A stretch of 56,734 bases of DNA. Source: Candidatus Poseidoniales archaeon (GTDB lineage Archaea > Thermoplasmatota > Poseidoniia > Poseidoniales > Poseidoniaceae). The notes beneath the pieces were generated by a model. The model was not told where the DNA came from. It worked only from the letters and a program-made list of their open reading frames with translations, and did no database searches. Both the position numbers and the translations under genes were made by a program. Each line of letters opens with the position of its first letter. The first letter of the stretch is position 1. Positions 33,489-42,000 of this stretch are shown one piece after another. The DNA lies in the NCBI GenBank assembly GCA_003602575.1, contig QQRY01000056.1:1-56734 (forward strand), written 5' to 3'.

Positions 33489-33626
33489 AATTTGTTCAGG
33501 GTAATCTAGAAAATCCCCTGATTTGAGCCAAATCACTTGATTATTGCATACATAATGTGATTTTTCAATATTTTTACCAAATTCAAACAAGCGGGTATTT
33601 CATAGGTGGTATGCCGATTAGCCAGC

Positions 33627-36182
33627 ATGGTCGCGAAGCGATTCATTGTGCTGGCTTTGGCCGCGCTGATGATTTCATTTACGCCACCAGTTTCGGCAGA
33701 CAACAGTCTTCAAAGCGCTAATATCCTTGCTGAAGGTGTATCTTCGGGGGGCTATGTTTGTTATGATGATGGCTGTTCACCAACGGATGAAGTTGATTGG
33801 TGGAAAATTTATGCCTACAAAGGAGATATTGTCAGTATAGCATTCTCCGGAAACATACCAAACCCTGAATTTTGGTGCATTGATGATGGATGGGAAGGTG
33901 ATTACTCAATTCACGATTCTGGTGGTGGACAAATAGCATCTCTGTCTATGAGTGATGATAACCCATCAGGAACTCTGAGTAAAACTATGTCTTCTGCAGA
34001 TTGGGTTTATGTAAAAATTAAGGGCAAAGATAGTTGGTGTAATGATGCAATTCAATATACGTTAACTGCATCGATTGATTCTGGCGATAGAGATACCGAT
34101 GAAGATGGATTTATCGATACAGAAGATGATTGCGACAATGTCCCAGGCACTTCCCTCTATGATAGGAAGGGATGTACAGATTCTGATTCAGACGGTTACT
34201 CTAATCCAGAATTAGGATGGGGTACAAATAACGGTGCTGATGCTTTTGCAAACGAGCCTACACAATGGCAAGATACCGACAATGACGGTTATGGAGACAA
34301 CGTAGATGGTTTCCAAGGAGATTTCTGCCCCTTCAAGAGAGGATATTCATCATTAGATAGATTTGGTTGTCTAGATAATGATGGTGATGGATATTCTGAT
34401 GCAGACCCTGGCGGCCTAGATGGAATCACTGAATGGTTTGCCCATCCTGTTGGTCTAGCCGATGCATTCCCTTATGATGAAACTCAATGGACCGATACTG
34501 ATGGTGATGGATATGGAGATAATTGGGAAGATGGGAGTTGGAATGAGACCCATCAAGCTTGGGGAATTGGCCAGTGGCTGATCAATGCAACTCAGCCAGA
34601 TGCCTGTCCATTTATCACAGGTACATCATATAGCGATAGATTTGGATGTACAGATTCAGATTCTGATTCGTATTCAGATGGTGATGTCAATTGGACTGTA
34701 GAAAACGGTTCAGATGCATTCCCTACCGAGCCATCTCAATGGAATGATAGAGATTATGATGGCTGGGGAGATAACCAAACCTTTGGAGCATTATTCATCG
34801 ATGACTTCCCTGATAACCCAACTCAATGGAGGGATACAGACAAAGATGGTTGGGGCGACAATCAAACCTATGGAGCAACCCAAATCGACGATTTCCCGTT
34901 TGTTGAATCACAGTATAGAGATACAGATGGCGATGGTTATGGAGATAATTTGTTTGGCTTTGAAGGAGATGTATGTGTCTATTCTACTCCAGAAGAAGTT
35001 GAATCTGGCTGGATCTCTATGTTTGATAGATTAGGATGTAGAGACGTAGACAAGGATGGTTATTCCAACCCTACAGAAGATTGGATTGCTCATCCTGATG
35101 GATTTGCTGATGCTTTCCCTGATGAGAGAAGCCAATGGCACGATACAGATTCCGACGGTTTTGGCGACCAAATGGAATATTTTGATGGTCAAACATGGCG
35201 TGAATCATTTAGAGGAGACGGCTGTAAAACCACAGTAGGTTCTTCCACTTTTGATAGATGGGGCTGTCCAGATACAGACCTTGACGGATGGTCAGATTCT
35301 ACATCTACTTGGCTAGCAAGTCCCGGAGGTTCGGGAGATGCTTGGCCTGAGGACTCCACACAATGGCATGATAGAGATGGCGATGGAAGAGGCGACAATC
35401 CTCTAGGTACTACTGCTGATGTTTGCCCAGATGATGCTGGAACTTCGGTCGGGCCTGCTGAAGGTGGAGATAGTTGGGGCTGCATCGATACTGATGGCGA
35501 TGGTTGGTCGGACCTAGGCGATATGTTTGATCATGAACCAACTCAGTGGAGAGATAGTGATCGTGATGGATATGGTGACGAAATAAATGGAAACCAAGGT
35601 GATGCCTGTCCTGAATTACCTGGAACTTCAATCCTAGACCGCTTAGGTTGTAAAGATACAGATGGCGATGGTTGGTCAGATCCAACTGATTCATGGCAAG
35701 CCCATCCATTTGGCGCTGCGGACTCTTTCCCCAATGAAGCATTACAATGGCGAGATAGTGATGGTGATGGTTTTGGTGATGTTGCTTTAGGCTCGATGAG
35801 GGATGATTGTCCTTCTGAGGCTGGTGATTCAGTTAGAGATTTACAGGGCTGCCCTGACGCTAATGGCGATGGTTGGTCGGATGATTACGGTGGCTTGAAA
35901 GCAGCGATTGCAATTTTAGGAGAAGACCCAGCAGCCTCTTGGCTAACCTATCTTATTATTGGATTTGGTTTCATTATTGGAGCATTATTGGCATTACTAG
36001 TCAAGATGTCTAGGGAAGAAGATGTACTTACCGAAGAAGAATTGTTTGAATCAAAACAACCTGCTGATTTTGAAACATTGACCCAAGAGAATATTCCTTC
36101 TGAGGGGATGATTCCATTAGAGCAATTACCTCCCTTACCCTTACCTCAACAAGATTTACCAGGAGGTGAAATGAATGAGTGA
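33627..36182 (+). CDS. surface protein with PPC-like domain and TSP3-type repeats
   Basis: An exported 851-residue protein, first gene of a coupled three-gene operon. Signal peptide residues 1-24 (LALAALMISFTPPVSA). Residues about 28-155 resemble a PPC (pre-peptidase C-terminal) beta-sandwich: DEVDWWKIYAYKGDIVSI then ADWVYVKI. Residues about 155-760 are long TSP3-like modules with the consensus DTDGDGYGDN then CP...GTS..DR.GC.D.D.DGYSD, in which two cysteines per module probably pair. A single helix near 772-792 and a 55-residue acidic tail follow. A GTG at 33606 is in frame, but the ATG at 33627 gives the natural signal peptide. An interrupted palindrome lies at 33530-33563. Confidence 0.85.
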   Translation: MVAKRFIVLALAALMISFTPPVSADNSLQSANILAEGVSSGGYVCYDDGCSPTDEVDWWKIYAYKGDIVSIAFSGNIPNPEFWCIDDGWEGDYSIHDSGGGQIASLSMSDDNPSGTLSKTMSSADWVYVKIKGKDSWCNDAIQYTLTASIDSGDRDTDEDGFIDTEDDCDNVPGTSLYDRKGCTDSDSDGYSNPELGWGTNNGADAFANEPTQWQDTDNDGYGDNVDGFQGDFCPFKRGYSSLDRFGCLDNDGDGYSDADPGGLDGITEWFAHPVGLADAFPYDETQWTDTDGDGYGDNWEDGSWNETHQAWGIGQWLINATQPDACPFITGTSYSDRFGCTDSDSDSYSDGDVNWTVENGSDAFPTEPSQWNDRDYDGWGDNQTFGALFIDDFPDNPTQWRDTDKDGWGDNQTYGATQIDDFPFVESQYRDTDGDGYGDNLFGFEGDVCVYSTPEEVESGWISMFDRLGCRDVDKDGYSNPTEDWIAHPDGFADAFPDERSQWHDTDSDGFGDQMEYFDGQTWRESFRGDGCKTTVGSSTFDRWGCPDTDLDGWSDSTSTWLASPGGSGDAWPEDSTQWHDRDGDGRGDNPLGTTADVCPDDAGTSVGPAEGGDSWGCIDTDGDGWSDLGDMFDHEPTQWRDSDRDGYGDEINGNQGDACPELPGTSILDRLGCKDTDGDGWSDPTDSWQAHPFGAADSFPNEALQWRDSDGDGFGDVALGSMRDDCPSEAGDSVRDLQGCPDANGDGWSDDYGGLKAAIAILGEDPAASWLTYLIIGFGFIIGALLALLVKMSREEDVLTEEELFESKQPADFETLTQENIPSEGMIPLEQLPPLPLPQQDLPGGEMNE
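34087..35890 (+). repeat. TSP3-like long-module repeat region
   Basis: About a dozen repeating modules of roughly 40-60 residues, each with one or two calcium-loop words (DxDGDGxGD) and a CP...GC cysteine pair. The same module type recurs in the FG-GAP protein at 39100-45381, so the two genes share a domain family. Confidence 0.7.
36162..36169 (+). promoter_or_regulatory. strong Shine-Dalgarno sequence before the gene at 36175
   Basis: GGAGGTGA is a full match to the archaeal 16S rRNA 3' end and lies five bases before the ATG inside the end of the preceding gene. It shows that internal operon genes use ribosome binding sites, unlike the leaderless first genes. Confidence 0.7.
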
Positions 36183-37494
36183 GAATAAAATTAGTAAGAG
36201 TTTGATGATACTCATGATTTTACTAACTTCTCTAATGGTTCCTCAAATTTCTGGTAGTGTATTTGCCGAGGAGAATGATGAAGAAGATCCGCTCGGCGAT
36301 GCTGGGTTGACATTAATTGCGCTTCGAAATGACACATTGGATACTAATCAAGATGGAGATATAGATTCGATTAGAGTCGTTGTTGTCATGTCTACAACAA
36401 ATGATTTTGTAAATCTAGAATTAAGACTATTTGGAGTGCATAAGGGGCAGCAAGTAGTTGAAACCCAAATAATGTCTTTTAGTGGCCAATCAAATGCTAG
36501 TCTTACTTATGATTCATGGGCTAATGGCGAACATGAATTGAGTCTTGCTATAATTGATGAAGCGGGTGATGAGATCACTACTTTTGAATTACCAACTTAC
36601 TTGCTAAAGCCTGCATTGAAAACACCAAGAGTAATGTTGGCATTAAATGCTCCAGAAAACATTGAAACTGGCGATCAATGTACTATTAACAGGATTTTTG
36701 ATGATGAAACAGGTCCTAGATATGGCGCTGATGGAACTAGAACATTTTCGGGGGCACCATTCACGGTATTAGATTCTCAAGATGTTTTAGATTGTTCTCA
36801 CTGGCCAGCTGGCGATTATACGCTAAGAGAGACTTATCGTAATGATCTATCACAAACAGCAGAAGACTGGTTGAATTTAACAATCTCGAATCGTCCTGCT
36901 CCTGCATTTTCTTTACTAACCGAAGGAAACGGTAATTCTACAGATACAGATTGTTCAGTCACTATAATTCCCGATTCCCCTGACATTGATTTCACTCCAT
37001 TCGTTAAGATTTGGAGAATCCAAGGAGTAATTTTCCAAGATTATAATTCATCAAATTTCGATTGTTCGATACTTCCTGCAGGAGTTCATCTGGTTTCTAT
37101 TGAAGTAATCAATAATGAATTGATTCAAACAATCCATGCGATTAACATGGTTAGACTCCCTGGATTGAATTTGACTGAGGAAGAAGCAGAGGTATTACCA
37201 TCTCGTTCCTTTGGAGAGGATACTGAAACCGATTCAGTGGGATGGATTTCAATAGGTATCCTTTGTTTTGTAGTCGCTTTATTGGCATTTGTTTTCTTGG
37301 TAAGAGTCAAAGACGAAAAGGATATTTTTGAAATGCGGGATTTAGGTCCAGAACCTATGATTCTAGCAGATGGATCACCTGATTCTCAAGGCCTACCAAC
37401 TACTGTTGATGATGAAGGAGTTCTTTGGCGACAACACCCAGATGGGGCCCACGATTGGTGGGACCAAGACCTAAGAATCTGGAATAGGTGGTGA
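36175..37494 (+). CDS. membrane-anchored surface protein with Trp-rich cytoplasmic tail
   Basis: A 439-residue exported protein, second in the operon. Signal peptide residues 1-31 (LMILMILLTSLMVPQISGSVFA), three or more beta-sandwich-like domains with paired Cys (QCTINR/LDCSHW, TDCSV/FDCSIL), a helix near 355-378 and a cytoplasmic tail of about 60 residues. The tail ends with GVLWRQHPDGAHDWWDQDLRIWNRW-like Trp spacing (cores GVLW, DGAHDWW, WNRW), which resembles the C-terminus of the soluble protein at 3077-3772. A near-perfect Shine-Dalgarno GGAGGTGA (36162-36169) lies five bases before the ATG, and the gene overlaps the previous stop by 8 bases. Function unknown. Confidence 0.8.
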   Translation: MSENKISKSLMILMILLTSLMVPQISGSVFAEENDEEDPLGDAGLTLIALRNDTLDTNQDGDIDSIRVVVVMSTTNDFVNLELRLFGVHKGQQVVETQIMSFSGQSNASLTYDSWANGEHELSLAIIDEAGDEITTFELPTYLLKPALKTPRVMLALNAPENIETGDQCTINRIFDDETGPRYGADGTRTFSGAPFTVLDSQDVLDCSHWPAGDYTLRETYRNDLSQTAEDWLNLTISNRPAPAFSLLTEGNGNSTDTDCSVTIIPDSPDIDFTPFVKIWRIQGVIFQDYNSSNFDCSILPAGVHLVSIEVINNELIQTIHAINMVRLPGLNLTEEEAEVLPSRSFGEDTETDSVGWISIGILCFVVALLAFVFLVRVKDEKDIFEMRDLGPEPMILADGSPDSQGLPTTVDDEGVLWRQHPDGAHDWWDQDLRIWNRW

Positions 37495-37498
37495 AGTT

Positions 37499-38380
37499 CT
37501 GGAAGTTCTTGGCATCGATGTTCTAGGTAGTATTTGGTCAATAATTCTAATATCTTTCATCGGTATTTTTCTTTTATGTCTACTTATTTGGGTCGTCAAA
37601 GTTTTACCAAAAAAACCCCGTGAAGGCGTGGTATGGAATACAGACTGTGAATTCCAATCAAGGGCAATAGTTGACGGTGACAATGTCACTTTTACTAAAG
37701 TTAGAAACTTTTTTTGGAGAACTACAAGAGATAGAGACGAAAATTGGGATGATAATATTACTGTTAATGTCGAGGAGATCAAAGATGTATGGTTTGTAGT
37801 AGACCATTTCCATAAGATTCATGGCTTAGCACACACCTTTCTAACGATAGAATTCAATGATGGAACTTGTCTTTCCTTTTCGTTTGAGGCAAGAAGAATC
37901 AAGGGTCAAAGATATCACCCTTGGGATGGAATGTGGAGAAATTATGAGTTATTTCTATTGGTTGGACATGAAAGTGATTTACTCGGACTGAGAACTAATG
38001 CTCGGGGGAATAAAGATTACATGTTTAGAGCAATAACCCCGCCTGGAAAAGAAAAACAATTACTGAAGGGATTGGCCAAGAGTATGAATTCATTAATTGA
38101 CGACCCAATTTGGTATCACTCTCTACTCACTACATGTAATACATCAATAGTCAAATTAGTGAACAAAGTGACTCCAGGAAGAATTCCTTTCTTCCTTAGG
38201 AATTTCTTACCAGGATATACCCCTAAAGTAGCTTTTAAGCTGGCCTTAATTGAGGATTGGGGCGGCTTTGAAAAGACTCTAGAACTAGCAAGAATAGATC
38301 AAAAAGCAATGCTCTGGGATGGAAAGGGCGACTACTCTGAAATGATTCGCTCTCACTTACCGGCTTCTAAAAATAAGTAA
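37499..38380 (+). CDS. DUF4105 (Lnb N-terminal-like) membrane protein with apparent CTG start
   Basis: Third gene of the operon. The first ATG/GTG/TTG in frame is a GTG at 37628 (250 residues), but the open frame upstream encodes an obvious membrane helix (SIWSIILISFIGIF then LLCLLIWVVKVLPKKP) that belongs to the protein. Between the stop at 37472-37474 and 37628 the only plausible start is CTG at 37499. GGTGGTGA lies four bases before it and overlaps the previous gene's TGA. That gives 294 codons. The domain matches DUF4105: DNVTFTKVRNFFWRT, HTFLTIEFNDGTCLSFSFEARRIKGQ and YELFLLVGHESDLLGLRT. The family includes the N-terminal domain of lipoprotein acyltransferase Lnb; activity here is unknown. 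A sequencing error at the start codon is the alternative. Confidence 0.7.
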   Translation: MEVLGIDVLGSIWSIILISFIGIFLLCLLIWVVKVLPKKPREGVVWNTDCEFQSRAIVDGDNVTFTKVRNFFWRTTRDRDENWDDNITVNVEEIKDVWFVVDHFHKIHGLAHTFLTIEFNDGTCLSFSFEARRIKGQRYHPWDGMWRNYELFLLVGHESDLLGLRTNARGNKDYMFRAITPPGKEKQLLKGLAKSMNSLIDDPIWYHSLLTTCNTSIVKLVNKVTPGRIPFFLRNFLPGYTPKVAFKLALIEDWGGFEKTLELARIDQKAMLWDGKGDYSEMIRSHLPASKNK

Positions 38381-38977
38381 TTGTCCATCTCTACAAGATA
38401 TTTCAATTTCTCTTTCGATAGCGACATTATGCAATCCTCGGGAACTTGGATTGATTTCCTCATTATCAACTACCCATTTAGAACCACTAACACATACTCC
38501 TTTACAATGGCCAATAGGAAATACTGAAAAGGTGCCCCCTATTTCTATAGAATAACTTGCAGAAGAACAATCAATAGTGGAAACTATAGAATCTTCTAGA
38601 TGAATATAAGACTCAATTGGACAATCTAGTAACGACCAATAAGATGCGAATTGGTGCTGATTACTACCTCCTTCAACACCGATAATATCGATTTGTTTAG
38701 CCCCCAAATCGCAAGCAAAATTTATTGATTTTGATAAGTCATTATCATTTTGATCTTCAATTTTGATAACTTGGAGATTTAATTGTTCTAAATCACGAAT
38801 GCTGATATTGTTCAAGCTATCCATATCGCCAATTACATAATCAACTTCTAATGATTTATCTATGCATTGTTCGATTGCACCATCGCATGCGATTATCATG
38901 TTAGAATTTTCAACCAGAGTTTCAGTAATTGCATTGCTTGGGAATTTCGAGTTTCCAATGATAAGAACTCTAACCAT
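38357..38977 (-). CDS. thiN: thiamine pyrophosphokinase
   Basis: Transfers pyrophosphate from ATP to thiamine to give thiamine diphosphate. The catalytic N-terminal domain shows ACDGAIEQC, the acidic YVIGDMDSL (residues 48-55) and EDQNDNDLSKSI in place of the usual DQ..TDL. The C-terminal binding domain closes with GGTFSVFPIG, SGSKWVV, HNVAIEREIEIS and GQLLIF. The segment usually GGRxDH reads GGSNQHQ, so one catalytic-site position is altered. Length 206 is usual. GDMDS distinguishes it from the archaeal pterin kinase MptE, which has a DLDG-type motif. It is convergent with the DUF4105 gene (24-base overlap) and divergent from the giant FG-GAP gene. Confidence 0.82.
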   Translation of the reverse strand: MVRVLIIGNSKFPSNAITETLVENSNMIIACDGAIEQCIDKSLEVDYVIGDMDSLNNISIRDLEQLNLQVIKIEDQNDNDLSKSINFACDLGAKQIDIIGVEGGSNQHQFASYWSLLDCPIESYIHLEDSIVSTIDCSSASYSIEIGGTFSVFPIGHCKGVCVSGSKWVVDNEEINPSSRGLHNVAIEREIEISCRDGQLLIFRSR

Positions 38978-39028
38978 ATCATGGGCAAATGTTGTTAGTT
39001 TGTCAAGGATTCTACCTGATGGTTCAAA

Positions 39029-39049
39029 TTGACCCCCTTAGGGGGTCAA
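39029..39049. promoter_or_regulatory. 21-bp palindrome between divergent genes, operator candidate
   Basis: Perfect 9-base arms TTGACCCCC and GGGGGTCAA around TTA, in the 122-base space between thiN and the 2093-residue surface protein gene. Its C/G runs stand out from the AT-rich surroundings. It cannot terminate either flanking gene because both start here. It is about 20 bases upstream of a TATA-like GTATTTTT for the rightward gene. A regulator binding site is inferred. Confidence 0.5.
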
Positions 39050-39066
39050 ATAGGATAATTGCACAA

Positions 39067-39074
39067 GTATTTTT
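39067..39074 (+). promoter_or_regulatory. TATA-like element of the FG-GAP/TSP3 gene
   Basis: GTATTTTT is about 30 bases before the ATG at 39100 and no ribosome binding site intervenes. It is weaker than the other TATA boxes here. Confidence 0.35.
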
Positions 39075-39099
39075 GAAGTATCTGTGATGTCGCAAGTTT

Positions 39100-42000
39100 A
39101 TGGCGAGTGTTAACAAGGGCAAAACCTCGCTAGTTCCCAGCCTGATAGTGATTATTTTTTTACTTCAATTGATGTCTCCCTTGATGATTCAAAACTCTAA
39201 TGAAGATAGTAATTTGACTCAATCAGAAGCATCTTTCACTCATCCATATGCGAATGTTGATACAATTCTATATGGTCATGATTTTGCGGGAAGTGAAATC
39301 TCTATCGATGGATTAGATAATGCAAAAGTAAGGGCAGAATCAGCTCTAGATCTTTGGGAGAGTCATTTGATATTGAATGCTAATAATCAAACACCAGGGA
39401 CTCCCGATATTGAATTTACAGGATATCAACAAATCGAGATATGCTGGAGCACCCTTGAAGGACAAGTTAGGACTTATTCACGAAACATATCCGGTTTTGA
39501 AACTTTGATGCACGTCGATGATGTAGGTGCGTCATCCAACTTGGAAGAACTAGTTGACTGTGCTCTTGCTGTCAAGAAAAATGGTAGAAAAACCCTCCTT
39601 TATGCAGATGGAACAAATTTGAAGGCAGCTCAACTCGCACTCCAGAGTTCTTTGTATTCTCAAGGAGATACTTGGCATACTAGGACAATTTTAGAAAATG
39701 TTAACGTCACACATATTGAATTAGCAGTATCTTCTTCTGATTTGGAATGGGGTGTATACAGAAATGATCTAGGTCAATTAATCGAAATCAGTTTTACTGG
39801 CACTTTTTGGCAAACTAGATTACTGGATAACGGACCCATCGGCCAAGATATCGAATTACACATCGATGAAAGCGATATGATCAGTATTCTTTATTCTAAA
39901 TCAAACGATGCAATGATGATTAATATTGATTCAACAGTAAATGGCACAATCTCAAGAGAAGCGATTCTAACCGATGTAGAACTTCATTCACAAATCGGTC
40001 TAGATTTTGACGGTGATGGGTTGGCCCAAATTTCAACATCAACGTTTGATGGAAACAACTCTACAATTACTCTTAAGCGAAGTTTGGCCAATAATAAAAA
40101 TCAAATCGACCCAATACCAGATTTGTCTCTTTGGGCAGGAGCAGTATCTTTGGGGCAAGTCGCAGGAAATACTGTTCATGGTGATTTTAATCAAGACGGG
40201 TTTAGTGATTTAGTTATCTCTCAACCTGAACTGAGTACGTGGATTTCATCAGATCCATCGAATTCTTTAGTCGGTTCATCTAATGGCCAAGTAGATGTAT
40301 ACTATGGTTCCCAAAACGGACTTCATAACAATACAGATTTGGAATACTATGGTGAGCAAGATAACCAAGAAATGGGACATGGCCTTACTGTTGGAGACTT
40401 TAATGGCGACGGATTTAGTGATTTAGCGGTTGGTTCACCAGGCTATAATCAAGACGATGGAATGGTTGAAATTTTCTTCGGCTCTTCATCAGGTTTAGCC
40501 ACGACTTCAGAAATAATTCCTGGGGTTTCTATACCCTCAACTAGTGGCCAAGAATATGGCTCTTTACTAAGAACTGTTGAAGATTTAGACGGAGATGGAA
40601 ATGATGAGTTGCTGATTCTTTCGCTTGGAGATGATAGTTTCGGGCAACTAGAATTATTCCACGGGTCATCACAAAGTGATAGTTGGGGGACACTACAATC
40701 TCCCGCGCAATCTACGCAAGCTTCATTCTTTGGGCGTTCAATGTCAACTTCAGGAGATATTAACAATGATGGCTTCGATGATTTAATTGTTGGAAATACA
40801 GGCAATTTAGATAGTCCAACAGGGTATTCCTCGGTTGAAATTTTCCATGGTACCTCAAATGGATTTTCATCTCAGAGTAACAGTCATGTCCAGTCTAATC
40901 TTCAGGGAACTTTATTTGGCTATGAAGTCGAAATTGTGGCTGATATTAATGGAGATGATTATGACGATGTATTCATCTCTGAACCATATAATGGCTCGAA
41001 TGCTTATCAAAGTGGCAAGGTGTGGGTATATTTGGGTAATTCCTTAGGTGTAGCCGGTCTGCCCGATCTAAATCTTACCGGGCAGATAAACGAACTAATT
41101 GGCTTGAATGTATTATCAGCGGGAGATACAAATTCTGATGGTTTTAATGATGTATTTATCACTCATTCAGGTTCATACACAACCGGTAGCGCTGAATTAT
41201 ATCTCGGTTCTTCATCAGGCTTGCAATCTCAACATTATACTGTTGTAGAGGGCGGTGGTAATGCTGCATTAAGTGCAATTTCAGGTGCAGATTTCGATGG
41301 TGATAGTGTTGAAGACTTTGTATTTAGTCAAGAGGTTACAGATTCCTTGAATGGCCAATATGTCGTCTACAATATCCATTCTCGTAATTTATGGGAAAAT
41401 CGAGAATTTTCTGTTGTTGGAGAGTTAGAAAGTCTTGACTTAGCCTCATCATCCTCAGGTAAAACAAATATTTTATTGTCATCTAATGTACAAAATTCTA
41501 CGATTACCACTCTGCTGGAAAATGCTTTTGATGGCTCATCCTCAGGAGATTGGTTAGAACATACATTGACTGATTTGAATCATAATAACTCATCGAGTTC
41601 TTTGGCAGTATCTTCATCAGGTCTTCCATACGTGGTCATTTCTGATGACCATAATGGAGTAGTTCTCAGAATGCCTAAATCTATGACTGCTTTAGAAAAT
41701 AATATACAAAATTTAGGTACCATGCCTCAATTCATCGGTCAAGCAATAGATTTGTCTAACAGACAACATATCGCTTATTCTACTACATCTAATACTCAGG
41801 TTTTTGTCAATAAAGAAACTACTTCTGGATGGACCTTTGAAAATATTAGAAGTTCTGTTTCAATTGCATCACCAATAGATGTATTGACAGATAGTAATAA
41901 TTCATCTCATATAATTTACAGAGATTCTGCTAATCAACAATTAGAATATGCATTTTACCTAAATGGATGGAACATCCAAAATTTAGGCACTTCGGGACAA

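Noticed and set aside
33497-33520. CAGGG/CCCTG stem after the GT4 gene as a terminator
   Set aside because: Five-base stem with a long loop and no T-run immediately after; too weak to call.
35189-35742. Minus-strand open frames over the PPC/TSP3 gene
   Set aside because: Antisense shadows of TSP3 modules, same cause as above.
38357-38977. Considered archaeal pterin pyrophosphokinase MptE
   Set aside because: GDMDSL and the C-terminal beta domain fit thiamine pyrophosphokinase better than the DLDG-type motif of MptE.
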